NCBI RefSeq assembly: GCF_003350405.1
Contig: NZ_QQAW01000004.1
Location: forward strand, 186,001-250,000
Length of the DNA: 64,000 bases
From: Gluconacetobacter liquefaciens
GTDB lineage: Bacteria; Pseudomonadota; Alphaproteobacteria; Acetobacterales; Acetobacteraceae
Reading direction: 5' to 3'
The position numbers and the translations under genes were made by a program. This document shows positions 34,180 through 42,764 of this stretch, piece by piece (position 1 is the stretch's first letter; every line of letters begins with the position of its first letter). The notes below the pieces were generated by a model that worked only from the letters and a program-made list of their open reading frames with translations, made no database searches and was not told the origin of the DNA.

Positions 34180-34872
34180 TCAGGCGGCCAGCGTCATCAT
34201 CGTCCAGCTCAATTCGATCAGCCGCCGCCGGGGCAGCCTGTCAGCCGGCCCGGTAATGCTGATGCCCGCCTGCACCAGGCCGTTATCCCGCCACGGCACG
34301 GCCAGGCAGTTCCATCCGATGCGGGAGGCTTCAAGGTCGAGCGCATATCCCCTGGCCCGCACCTGTTCGATCTGCGAGAGAAACGCGGCACTCAGGGTCC
34401 GGCCCTGCGACAGGGCCATCCTCTTCTCGACACCCGGAAAAAACGCGAGAAACACCAGGCCCAGCGCCGATCCTTCCAGCCTGTCACGCTGCCCGAACCC
34501 GGCACCATTCAGGCTCCAGGCCGGCGTTTCGATCAGGTCGAGATACGCCACCTCGTCCCCGCTCGGCACCGCCAGCAGCACCGTCGCCTCGCAGGCCCGC
34601 GCAATCTCTTCAAGGACCGGCCGCAGCCGATCGCGCAACATGGCATCATTCCCTGCCATGCGCGCGATATTCAGGATCCGGCTTCCCAGATGATAGCGCA
34701 TGTCTCCCGGGACACGCTGCACATAGCCCAGGCGTTCAAGCGTTTTCAGAATATTGTGGGCGGTCGTCTTGCCGATCCCCATCTGCTCGTGAATCGTGCG
34801 CAGATGCGCCCGCCCACCTTCCTGGGCGATGATTTCCAGGATCGCGGCCGCCCGCTCGACCGACTGGATCAC
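34180..34872 (-). CDS. IclR-family transcriptional regulator
   Basis: This 230-aa regulator has an N-terminal winged HTH (IQSVERAAAILEIIAQEGG, then MGIGKTTAHNILKTLERLGY) and a C-terminal IclR effector domain (LRPVLEEIARACEATVLLAV; DEVAYLDLIE). The start is the GTG at 34872, with the IQSVERA opening typical of the family. It lies 27 bp after the APC permease on the same strand and before glcG-like and MFS genes. It probably controls uptake and use of an organic or amino acid. A GTTCAA/TTGAAC inverted repeat downstream of it (34124-34140) is a likely target. Confidence 0.88.
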   Translation of the reverse strand: MIQSVERAAAILEIIAQEGGRAHLRTIHEQMGIGKTTAHNILKTLERLGYVQRVPGDMRYHLGSRILNIARMAGNDAMLRDRLRPVLEEIARACEATVLLAVPSGDEVAYLDLIETPAWSLNGAGFGQRDRLEGSALGLVFLAFFPGVEKRMALSQGRTLSAAFLSQIEQVRARGYALDLEASRIGWNCLAVPWRDNGLVQAGISITGPADRLPRRRLIELSWTMMTLAA

Positions 34873-34899
34873 GGCCGCCCCCGCGGGAAGGCTGCTGGC

Positions 34900-36492
34900 T
34901 CAGTGCCCGATATCCGGCAGTCCATCATCCTCTTCGTCCATCAGCGACAGGTCAGGCACGGGCACGGCACTGCGCACGCCCCATACGCAGAACAGCAGCG
35001 AAACCACCGCCACCACGATCAGGTCCCAGCCATAGGCAATCCAGCCATGCCCGCCGAATTGCGGGCTGCCGGCATAGGACAGGGCCGCGATCGTCGGCAG
35101 ATAGACCATGAACCAGACGGCATGCCGGGCCGCCGCGCGATGCTGCGCCCAGCTATCCTGCCGGCGACACCACAGATAAAGCGGCAGAAGCAGCAGCATC
35201 AGCAGGATGATGTACCCGCTCAGCGGCCAGCGCGCCCAATACAGCAGCAGCGACGAGAACATGAAGGCCAGCGCCCCGGTCACGCGCATCACCGGCACCC
35301 GCACCGGGCGCGGACGATCCGCCAGCGTGTGCCGCAGCGCCAGCGCCGAGATCGGCAGCATCAGATACGAAATCACGGTACAGACCGAAATCACCGCGGC
35401 AAGAATGCCCCAGCCACGAAAGCAGAACAGAAAGATATAGGCCGCACCAAGATTGAACCACAGCGCCGGGCGCGGCACGCCATAGTCCGGATGGATCGCC
35501 CCCAGCAGGTCGGGCAGCGTGCCGTTACGCTGCATGCCCAGCGTCATCCGCGTGCTGGAGGCCAGATGCGTCGCCCCCGCCCCGCTTGGTGCAAGAAAGG
35601 CATCGAAATACAGCAGCATCGCCACCCAGTTGAGGTTGAAGGCGATCGCAAGCTGCGCGAACGGCGAGGAAAAGGACAATCCCGCCCATCCCCCGGCACC
35701 CGGCCGCACCGCGCCCAGATAGGCGCATTGCAGCAGCAGATAGATCACGGTCGCCGTCGCCACCGACCCGATCACGGCAAAAGGAATGCTCCGTCCCGGA
35801 TTCCGCGCCTCGCCCGCCAGGTTCAGCGGGCTCTGAAACCCGTTGAACGCAAAGACGATGCCCGAGGTCGCCACCGCCGTCAGCACGCCCGACAGGCCAT
35901 AGGGCATGAAGCCCCCCGTCTCCGCGCCGCTCAGGTTGCCGGCATGGAAACTGCTGGCCATCAGCAGCACCGCCGTCGTCGCCGGCACGATCAGCTTGAA
36001 GACCGTAATCGCGGAATTGAACCGGGCAAAGAACCGCACGCCCCAGAAATTGAGCAGGAAATAGACCACCACCAGCACGGCGGCGGCGGCCAGTCCGCTC
36101 GGCGACAGCACCCCGTCATGATACATGCCCTGCGCCCAGGGAAACGGCCAGGAACTCATATACTGCACCGAAGCCTCGGCCTCGACCGGCACGACGCTGA
36201 CGATCGAAAGCCAGTTCGCCCCGGCAGCCATGAAGCCGACCAGCGGTCCATGGGTCAGGTTGGCATAACGGACCATACCGCCCGCCACCGGAAACATGCC
36301 GCCCAGTTCGGTCGCCATCGCGGCAATCACCAGGGCGATGAATGCCCCCAGCAACCAGGCCAGAATGGCGGCCGGCCCGGCGGTGGAGGCCGCCCGTTCG
36401 GCACCGAACAACCACCCCGACCCGATCATGGCGCTCAGCCCGGTGAACATCAGTTGCCAGGGTCCAAGGGCACGATTCAGGCGGGACGACAC
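34900..36492 (-). CDS. APC-superfamily amino acid permease
   Basis: This inner-membrane transporter of ~530 aa has about 12-14 helices and belongs to the amino acid-polyamine-organocation superfamily. The signature GPWQLMFTGLSAMIGSGWLF (helix 1, with the GSG substrate loop) and the later ATSGIVFAFNGFQSPLNLAG, then EARNPGRSIPF, are typical. It likely imports an amino acid by cation symport; which one is not clear. I prefer the GTG at 36492 with upstream GGAG; the frame is open to an ATG at 36597. It appears to head a unit with the IclR regulator and the frameshifted genes behind it. The gap 36493-36787 is AT-rich near its right end. Confidence 0.86.
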   Translation of the reverse strand: MSSRLNRALGPWQLMFTGLSAMIGSGWLFGAERAASTAGPAAILAWLLGAFIALVIAAMATELGGMFPVAGGMVRYANLTHGPLVGFMAAGANWLSIVSVVPVEAEASVQYMSSWPFPWAQGMYHDGVLSPSGLAAAAVLVVVYFLLNFWGVRFFARFNSAITVFKLIVPATTAVLLMASSFHAGNLSGAETGGFMPYGLSGVLTAVATSGIVFAFNGFQSPLNLAGEARNPGRSIPFAVIGSVATATVIYLLLQCAYLGAVRPGAGGWAGLSFSSPFAQLAIAFNLNWVAMLLYFDAFLAPSGAGATHLASSTRMTLGMQRNGTLPDLLGAIHPDYGVPRPALWFNLGAAYIFLFCFRGWGILAAVISVCTVISYLMLPISALALRHTLADRPRPVRVPVMRVTGALAFMFSSLLLYWARWPLSGYIILLMLLLLPLYLWCRRQDSWAQHRAAARHAVWFMVYLPTIAALSYAGSPQFGGHGWIAYGWDLIVVAVVSLLFCVWGVRSAVPVPDLSLMDEEDDGLPDIGH

Positions 36493-36787
36493 GTCAGGCA
36501 AACTCCGAAACGAGGGAACAGGCGAGCGAATCGCCCGCGATCCGCCCAACCAACCTCGTTCCGCGCCCGGATGCAACAGCCCCCATCCAGCCCGCACGCA
36601 TCACGCGCGCCACCGCGACCGCGCAGGCGGCACCACGACCGAGATCGTGCCCGGCCCCGGTCATCCGGGCCATCCCGCCACCCCTCACCGTCTGAATCAG
36701 CAAAAAAACCCGCTCTTCGCATATTTTTTCATTGCTTATTTTTTGATATCATAAATATATAAAATAAGAAAAAAGGGAGCAGCAAGA

Positions 36788-37723
36788 ATGGGTACGGCTG
36801 AAATCAAGGCACGGGCGATTTCGGGTTTCGTCGGCATCGGCGCCATTCCGCTTCTGGCTCTGGCCGGCGCCATCAGCCTGCTCTCCATCCAGGCAGACGC
36901 CTCGGACAGCGCAGCCACGACCCACATCATCGGCGCGGGCCTGTGCGGTGGCGCGATCCTGCTCCTGCTGCGTGCGTTCATCACCCTGCAACCCAATGAG
37001 TCGGCGGTGCTGACATTCCTGGGTAAATATTCGGGAACCCTGAGCCAGGACGGCTTCTGGCTGGTCAACCCGTTCGCCCTGCGCAAGCGGGTCACCCGCC
37101 GGCTCGTGACGCAGGAAATCGGCCCCCTGAAGGTCAATGACGCGGCGGGCAATCCGGTCGAGATCGGCATGGTGCTGACGTGGCGCGTGGCCCAGGCGTC
37201 CCGCGCGGTCTTCGACGTGGAAAATTATCAGGCTTATGTCACCGCCCAGGGCGAAACCGCCCTGCGCAGCCTGGCCAGCCGCCACCCCTATGACGAAGAG
37301 GAATATCGGCACGCCCTGGCCGAACGGCAGGCGGACGGACCGCTCCGCCAGGAAGGCGCCGTGCTGTCCCTGCGCGACGGCGGAGACCGGCTGACCGCCA
37401 CCCTGGCCGCCGACCTGCGCGACCGGATGGAACTGGCTGGCCTGATCGTGCAGGAGGCCCGTCTGTCGCACCTGGCCTACTCGCCCGAAATCGCCGCGAC
37501 CATGCTGCGCAAACAGGCGGCGAGCGCCGTCATCGCCGCAAGGCGGACGATCACTTCCGGCGCCGTGGCGATCGTCGAACAGGCCCTGAACGAACTCGAA
37601 GATCGCCTGGGCGGCGTCCTGGACGCCGAACGCAAGGCGGCGATGATTTCCAATCTGCTGGTCGTGCTGGTCGGCGACCGTGATGTCACACCGGTCGTCA
37701 ACACGGGCACGCTGTATTCGTGA
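36788..37723 (+). CDS. SPFH/band 7 membrane protein
   Basis: This 311-aa protein has two N-terminal membrane segments (~10-35 and ~46-66) followed by an SPFH (stomatin/prohibitin/flotillin) domain beginning at ITLQPNESAVLTFLGKY. The later EARLSHLAYSPEIAATMLRK and an Ala-rich helix are typical of slipin-like proteins. SPFH proteins form membrane scaffolds and often control proteases. GGGAGCAGC precedes the ATG, and the region just before (36720-36775) is very AT-rich and probably holds the promoter. The stop overlaps the start of the ribbon-helix-helix gene by 4 bp (GTGA), so the pair is translationally coupled. Confidence 0.88.
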   Translation: MGTAEIKARAISGFVGIGAIPLLALAGAISLLSIQADASDSAATTHIIGAGLCGGAILLLLRAFITLQPNESAVLTFLGKYSGTLSQDGFWLVNPFALRKRVTRRLVTQEIGPLKVNDAAGNPVEIGMVLTWRVAQASRAVFDVENYQAYVTAQGETALRSLASRHPYDEEEYRHALAERQADGPLRQEGAVLSLRDGGDRLTATLAADLRDRMELAGLIVQEARLSHLAYSPEIAATMLRKQAASAVIAARRTITSGAVAIVEQALNELEDRLGGVLDAERKAAMISNLLVVLVGDRDVTPVVNTGTLYS

Positions 37724-37929
37724 CCGGCGAAAGCCGCAGGGGAAGGCCGCGCGGGCCGGACAAGGCGGCCTTCGCGCTCCGCCTCGATCCGGCCCTGCTC
37801 GCGGCCATCAGGCGCAGCGCCGATGCCGACTTGCGCAGCGTCAACGCGCAGATGGAAATCCTGCTGCGCGAAGCCCTGACCCGGCGCGGCATCCGCGTCG
37901 CCGAGCCCTCCGACAGCGACCCGCCCTGA
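37720..37929 (+). CDS. Arc-type ribbon-helix-helix protein
   Basis: This 69-aa basic protein has the Arc/CopG-like segment AFALRLDPALLAAIRRSADA then SVNAQMEILLREAL, typical of ribbon-helix-helix DNA-binding proteins such as Arc and TraY. It starts with GTG overlapping the SPFH stop. Small Arc-like proteins of this kind often follow SPFH genes; the meaning is unknown. No toxin gene is next to it, so it is not an obvious toxin-antitoxin pair. Confidence 0.8.
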   Translation: MTGESRRGRPRGPDKAAFALRLDPALLAAIRRSADADLRSVNAQMEILLREALTRRGIRVAEPSDSDPP

Positions 37930-37968
37930 CCACGCCCCGGAGCCGGCCCGCATCGCCAGAGCAGGCCC

Positions 37969-39087
37969 TCAGCACACCTGGCGTCCGGCAACCCACACCT
38001 GCCGAACCCGCAATTGCTCGTCCATCACGACGAAATCGGCGCGGCGTCCCACAGCCAGAACGCCCCGATCATGCAGGCCCAGATAACGGGCGGGCGCGCC
38101 ACTGACCAGGTCGGCGGCACGCGGCAGCGCCACGCCGCCACTCTCCACCGCATTGCGCAGGGCCACATCCAGGGTCAGCACGCTGCCCGCCAGCGATCCA
38201 CCCGGCAGCCGCACCACCCCGTCGCGGATCATCACGTCCTGGCCACCCAGTTGGCTCGGCCCGTCCGGCAGGCCGGTGCCGCGCATCGCGTCGGTCACCA
38301 GCAGCAGACGCCCGTCCATCAGGCGCGCGGCCATGCGAAAGGTGGCGGGATGGACGTGATGCGTGTCCAGGATCATTTCGGCATAAGCCGCATCGCTGCA
38401 CATCAACGCGGTCGCGGGGCCAGGGCGGCGTCCCTCGATCGGCGCCATGGCGTTGAACAGATGCGTCGCCCCCACCGTACCGCCGGCGGCGCAGATCGTG
38501 CAGATCGCCTGCTCGGTCTGCGCGTAATCGGCCGTCATGTGGCCCAGGCTGACCCGCACCCCGGCGCCGGCGAAAATCTGCATGGCCCTCTCGGCATGCT
38601 CCAGTTCCGGCGCCAGGGTCACCACGCGCACAATGCCGGTCTCCAGCACCTCCCGCACAAGGTCCGGGTGGGGGGGCACGGCAAAGGGCGGCTGCGCACC
38701 CAGCTTGTGGGGGCTGACGAACGGCCCTTCCAGATGCGCACCATGAATGTCAGGCCCGTCCGGCACCCCAGCCCGACGCACCTCGGCAATCGCGCGCAGC
38801 GCGTCCATCACGTCGGACCAGGGCCGGGTGATGGTGGTCGGCAGGATCGTCGTGGTGCCATGCGTCAGATGAAAACGCGACAGCCGCCCGATCGCCGCCA
38901 CCCCATCCATCGTATCCGCACCATCGCCGCCATGAACATGGCAATCGATAAAACCCGGCAGGATGTAGTGTCGCGCCGCCTCCGGGCATGGCGCAATCTC
39001 GCGGATCTGCCCGTCAAAGACGATGCGCCCCGGCATGATCCGCTGAGGCAGCACGATCCGGCCTTCCAGAACTGGCAACGAACTCAT
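37969..39087 (-). CDS. nagA: N-acetyl-hexosamine-6-phosphate deacetylase (NagA/AgaA)
   Basis: This 372-aa amidohydrolase removes acetate from N-acetylglucosamine- or N-acetylgalactosamine-6-phosphate. Motifs are ILPGFIDCHVHGGDG (His50, His52), the metal Glu in GAHLEGPFVSPHKLGAQ, GHMTADY, THLFNAMAP and the catalytic Asp in LLLVTDAMRGTG. The ATG overlaps the stop of the upstream permease (ATGA) and follows GGAGGAAAG. It is the last gene of a five-gene operon whose other members (SIS deaminase, GatZ/KbaZ protein) point to the galactosamine branch, so AgaA may be the better name. Confidence 0.92.
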   Translation of the reverse strand: MSSLPVLEGRIVLPQRIMPGRIVFDGQIREIAPCPEAARHYILPGFIDCHVHGGDGADTMDGVAAIGRLSRFHLTHGTTTILPTTITRPWSDVMDALRAIAEVRRAGVPDGPDIHGAHLEGPFVSPHKLGAQPPFAVPPHPDLVREVLETGIVRVVTLAPELEHAERAMQIFAGAGVRVSLGHMTADYAQTEQAICTICAAGGTVGATHLFNAMAPIEGRRPGPATALMCSDAAYAEMILDTHHVHPATFRMAARLMDGRLLLVTDAMRGTGLPDGPSQLGGQDVMIRDGVVRLPGGSLAGSVLTLDVALRNAVESGGVALPRAADLVSGAPARYLGLHDRGVLAVGRRADFVVMDEQLRVRQVWVAGRQVC

Positions 39088-40373
39088 CTTTCCTCCGCTA
39101 TCGGCGGTCGTTCACGTCCGAAGTACCGGCCATAGAGCAGAATGGCAAAATAGGACGGCAGCATCAGCATCGCGAACATACGCTGGAAACCGATTATCGG
39201 CTTCAGCCAGACATAAAGCTGCGGCATGATCGCACCCCCGCAGAACGCCATGACCAGCAACGCCGAGGCCAGCGGCGTAGAGGCCCCCGCCCCCCGGATG
39301 GCGATCGGAAACAGCGCAGGCATGATCATCGCGTTACTCAACCCGAGCAACGCCACGCACACTACCGAGACATACCCGTGCGTGGCCCAGGCCAGAACGG
39401 TCAGCACGCAGCCCACCAGGCAGGACAGTTCCATGCAGCGTTCCTGCGAGAGCAGGCGCGGCACCGCCAGCAACCCGGCCACATAGCCCAGCATCATCGC
39501 CGCGAGGGTCAGCGCGGTGAGGAAACGGGTCTGCTCAAGCGGCAACCCCAGCCCCCGTCCATAGGTGCCTATCGCATCCCCCGCCATGACTTCGACGCCG
39601 ATATACAGGAACATCGCCCCGATCCCCACCAGCAGGTGCGGACGAAGAATATGTGCCTTCCACGCAGCATCCTGCTCACGCGACGACGGCGCATCCAGGT
39701 CAGGCAACGACGACAGGACAATCGCGGCCGACATCGCCACCAGGACCGCCGCCATACCCATATAGGGCCAGTAGATCGCCCGCATGAAACCGGCCAGGAT
39801 CGCCTCGCGCATCGCCGGGTCCGCGGCCGTCCGCGCGCTCTGCGCCACGCCGCCGATATCGCGCATGACCAGCATGGCCAGCGCGACCGGCGCCAGGATA
39901 CCTGCGAATTTGTTACAGATTCCCATGATGGCGATACGCTGGGCGGCCCGCGGTGGCGGCCCCAGCAGGCTGACATAAGGATTCACCGTTACCTGCAACA
40001 GCGCCAGCCCCGCGCCCAGCACCAGCAGCCCCGCCAGCGCGCCGGCATACCAGCGGCCGGCGACGCATTGACCGAAGAACGCCGTCCCCACAGCCATGAC
40101 CAGGAGAGCCAGCGCCAGTCCGCGCTTCAGCCCCATCCGCCGCGCAATCACCGACGACGGCAGCGCGAACAGAAAATAGGACAGGTAGAAGACCAGCGGA
40201 ACAAAAAATGCGCTGACATCGTCAAGCGAGAATGCGACCTGCACGAACGAGATCAGCGGGCCGTTCAGCCAGGTGACGAAGCCGATCACAAAAAACAGTC
40301 CGGCGATGATCGCCAGCGGTGCCCAGCCGAAATCGCCGGCCGGCCCATCCGTCCCGGACAGGCGGCGCGTCAT
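39084..40373 (-). CDS. FucP-type MFS sugar permease (amino-sugar uptake)
   Basis: This 429-aa inner-membrane protein has about 12 helices and belongs to the fucose/glucose-galactose/NagP group of MFS sugar:H+ symporters. Typical stretches are FFVIGFVTWLNGPLISFVQ (helix 1), YFLFALPSSVIARRMGLKRG (helix 2 and motif A) and ALLQVTVNPYVSLLGPP in helix 4. Genes on both sides overlap by 4 bp. Its place between kbaZ-like and nagA genes suggests uptake of N-acetylgalactosamine or N-acetylglucosamine across the inner membrane. Confidence 0.88.
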   Translation of the reverse strand: MTRRLSGTDGPAGDFGWAPLAIIAGLFFVIGFVTWLNGPLISFVQVAFSLDDVSAFFVPLVFYLSYFLFALPSSVIARRMGLKRGLALALLVMAVGTAFFGQCVAGRWYAGALAGLLVLGAGLALLQVTVNPYVSLLGPPPRAAQRIAIMGICNKFAGILAPVALAMLVMRDIGGVAQSARTAADPAMREAILAGFMRAIYWPYMGMAAVLVAMSAAIVLSSLPDLDAPSSREQDAAWKAHILRPHLLVGIGAMFLYIGVEVMAGDAIGTYGRGLGLPLEQTRFLTALTLAAMMLGYVAGLLAVPRLLSQERCMELSCLVGCVLTVLAWATHGYVSVVCVALLGLSNAMIMPALFPIAIRGAGASTPLASALLVMAFCGGAIMPQLYVWLKPIIGFQRMFAMLMLPSYFAILLYGRYFGRERPPIAEER

Positions 40374-41674
40374 GAGCCATGAAGCCCGGGCGGCACACAG
40401 GCCCGCGTATAATCCTCCAGCACGAGGTCGATCGCAGCCAGGACGATGGCCCGGGGTGTGCGCGCAATCGCGCCGGAGCGCACGCCCGCGCCGACCGCCG
40501 GCAGAAACTGGCGCAGCAGCACATCCGGCAGGCCGCTCTCCTCCAGGTCGGCGAACAGCCGCCCCACCGCCGCCTCGACATCGGGAAACGACCAGTAATA
40601 GCGGATCCGGTCACTATAGCCGTAATGGCGCAACATCCTCTGTTGCGCAGCCGATCCCGCGTAATGGCCGGTCCAATGGCCGGGTGCGTCGGTCATGACC
40701 TGCTCCATCGTTTCGCGCAGGCTCTTGCCACCCGGGTACAACACCTCGCGCAGGGCGTCGAGCGCGTACAGCGCTTCGCGCAACGCTAACGTCAGGCCCG
40801 GTCCCACCTTCAGCAGCGCGAACCCGTCCTCGACCAGCGCCCGCAATGCGCACTCCGGCTGATAGTCGGTCGAATGCGCCTCGAACACCCAGCCGGGCAT
40901 CTTCGCAAGCACACCAGCCAGGGGTTGGGCGGGTTCACGGCGATAGACGACCACCTCCTGAGCATCGAATTCCACACCCGGCTGCACGACCAGCGCGATC
41001 ACCCGCGACCAGACGTCATCCCCTAACACGGGGCGGAACGCCGCCTCATGCGCCGCCAGGGTCCGCAGGGCGGCCTCCGGCGCGGTCGGGACCAGATGGG
41101 CCAGATGATCCGATCCCCCGCTCACGCCGCCAGGAACCGGAACTTCGGTTCCCACGACATACACCGCCTGTCCCGGGGCCACCGCCTCAGCACGCGCCGC
41201 CAGGGCGCAGGCGCGGCCCGCCACGACGTCATCGGGCAACGCGGCGGCCTCACCCCGACAGCCCATGCTGGCATCCAGATGCAGCTTGACGAAACCGGCC
41301 TCGGCATAGGCCGCAATCATCGTCTCAGCCCGTCGCATCGCCTCATCCGCTGGCAACGCCTTCCAGGGATTGGGGCCAAGATGGTCTCCTCCCAGCAGGA
41401 TCAGGTCGCGCGGACATCCGGCCTGCTCCGCAATGCGCCAGACCATGTCGCGGAAATCTGCCGGCGTCATGCCGGTATACCCGCCCTCCTGGTTGACCTG
41501 GTTGCAGGTCGCCTCGATCAGAACCGGGCGTCCGGCGCGCCCGGCACGCGCGAGTGCGGCCTCCAGCACCAGCGGATGCGCCGAACAGACCGACGCCAGC
41601 CCAACCCGGGCCGCAGGCGGCACCGACGGATCATGCGCCTGCGCAACCAGAGCACGGAACAAAGCCAAGGACAT
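40370..41674 (-). CDS. GatZ/KbaZ (AgaZ)-family protein of tagatose phosphate metabolism
   Basis: This 434-aa protein has the GatZ/KbaZ pattern: GLASVCSAHPLVLEAALARA, VLIEATCNQVNQEGGYTGM, LILLGGDHLGPNPWK, KLHLDASMGCRGE and FEAHSTDYQPECAL. The family is described both as a subunit of class II tagatose-1,6-bisphosphate aldolase and as a tagatose-6-phosphate kinase, so its exact step is open. Either way it acts after AgaS-type deamination of galactosamine-6-phosphate. The catalytic KbaY/AgaY aldolase partner is not in this window. The ATG at 41674 follows AAAGGGAATACG. Confidence 0.9.
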   Translation of the reverse strand: MSLALFRALVAQAHDPSVPPAARVGLASVCSAHPLVLEAALARAGRAGRPVLIEATCNQVNQEGGYTGMTPADFRDMVWRIAEQAGCPRDLILLGGDHLGPNPWKALPADEAMRRAETMIAAYAEAGFVKLHLDASMGCRGEAAALPDDVVAGRACALAARAEAVAPGQAVYVVGTEVPVPGGVSGGSDHLAHLVPTAPEAALRTLAAHEAAFRPVLGDDVWSRVIALVVQPGVEFDAQEVVVYRREPAQPLAGVLAKMPGWVFEAHSTDYQPECALRALVEDGFALLKVGPGLTLALREALYALDALREVLYPGGKSLRETMEQVMTDAPGHWTGHYAGSAAQQRMLRHYGYSDRIRYYWSFPDVEAAVGRLFADLEESGLPDVLLRQFLPAVGAGVRSGAIARTPRAIVLAAIDLVLEDYTRACVPPGLHGS

Positions 41675-41749
41675 CACGTATTCCCTTTGGACCACGAGTT
41701 CGGAATCGGAGCGAACATGCATTGCCGGCACGCCTGTCCGGCCTGGCTC

Positions 41750-42703
41750 TCAGGCGACCGTTACGACCTTGGTCAGGTGCCGGGGCGCCAGGGTGTCCAA
41801 CCCGTGCTGACGGGCCACATATTCGCCCAGCAGTTGCAGAACAGGCAGGCAGAGCAGCGGCCGCACCTCGGCCGGAGCATCGACGGACAGTTCGATATTG
41901 CCCGGTCCGCCCAGCCCCAGCACGCGCGCGCCCTTTGCCATCAGTTCCCGCGCGAGCTGCGCTTCCTCCCCGATCGTGTCCGGATGATACAGCATGACCA
42001 CGCAGGACCGGTCGTCGATCAGGCTGATCGGGCCATGGCGATATTCCAGCGGATGATGCGCCTCCGTCTGGCTCAGACTCATTTCCTGCAATTTCAGTGC
42101 ACCCTCGCGCGCCACGCCATACAGCGCGCCCGCGCCCAGGAAGACGAAATGCGATCGTCCCGCTATCAGCCCAGGCAAAAGCGGATCGGCCGCACGCAGC
42201 AGGGCTTCAGCCGCCCTCGTGGTCTCCGGCCCGACCGCGACCCCGGCATAGCGCAAACCCATCAGCAGCATCAGGCTCGCCGAGGCCGTCATCACGATCC
42301 CTTCCTCAGGATGGGTATCGGCGAGCACGACGTCATCGGCGTGATGGCACAACGCGCTGCCCGGCGCGCAGCAGAAGGCGGTCACCCCCAGGCCGGCTGC
42401 CCGGCTGACCTCGGCAGCAGCCACCGTCTCGGTCGATTCACCACTCCGCGACAGGGCGACGACATGCGGCGCGATGGTGGCAGGAACGTAATTGTCCCGT
42501 CGCCGTGTCCATTCGTTCCCCGGCACGGCTCGCGCCAGTACACCGCGCATGTTCAGCGTCGCAGCGATCGAATCCGCGATATGGACCGACGTACCACACC
42601 CCACCACCACATGGACCAGGCCGGCACGCGGCCGCACCCCGTCCATGACCAGCTTGTCCCATAGAGGGAATTGCTCGCGAATACCGCGTTCCGTTGCGTT
42701 CAT
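41750..42703 (-). CDS. agaS: SIS-domain amino-sugar-6-phosphate deaminase/isomerase (AgaS-like)
   Basis: This 317-aa protein has two SIS domains. The first has VVVGCGTSVHIADSIAATLN (~33-52) and ALSRSGESTETVAAAEVSRA; the second has FLGAGALYGVAREGALKLQE and HHPLEYRHGPISL. It fits the AgaS/NagB-II group, which converts galactosamine-6-phosphate to tagatose-6-phosphate (or glucosamine-6-phosphate to fructose-6-phosphate) with release of ammonia. AAGGATTGATC precedes the ATG. Neighbours (KbaZ-like, NagA, kinase) favour the galactosamine reaction; a NagB-II reaction is the alternative. Confidence 0.87.
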   Translation of the reverse strand: MNATERGIREQFPLWDKLVMDGVRPRAGLVHVVVGCGTSVHIADSIAATLNMRGVLARAVPGNEWTRRRDNYVPATIAPHVVALSRSGESTETVAAAEVSRAAGLGVTAFCCAPGSALCHHADDVVLADTHPEEGIVMTASASLMLLMGLRYAGVAVGPETTRAAEALLRAADPLLPGLIAGRSHFVFLGAGALYGVAREGALKLQEMSLSQTEAHHPLEYRHGPISLIDDRSCVVMLYHPDTIGEEAQLARELMAKGARVLGLGGPGNIELSVDAPAEVRPLLCLPVLQLLGEYVARQHGLDTLAPRHLTKVVTVA

Positions 42704-42764
42704 GATCAATCCTTGTCTCTATTTCCGTATGGATATTCGCATGGGTATTCAGCGTCGGGGCCTG

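Noticed and set aside
34690-36762. 690-codon plus-strand open frame
   Set aside because: Antisense to the IclR and APC permease genes and composed of low-complexity Arg/Gln/His text without motifs.
37720-37929. Antitoxin of a toxin-antitoxin pair
   Set aside because: No toxin-like gene is adjacent; the coupled partner is an SPFH membrane protein.
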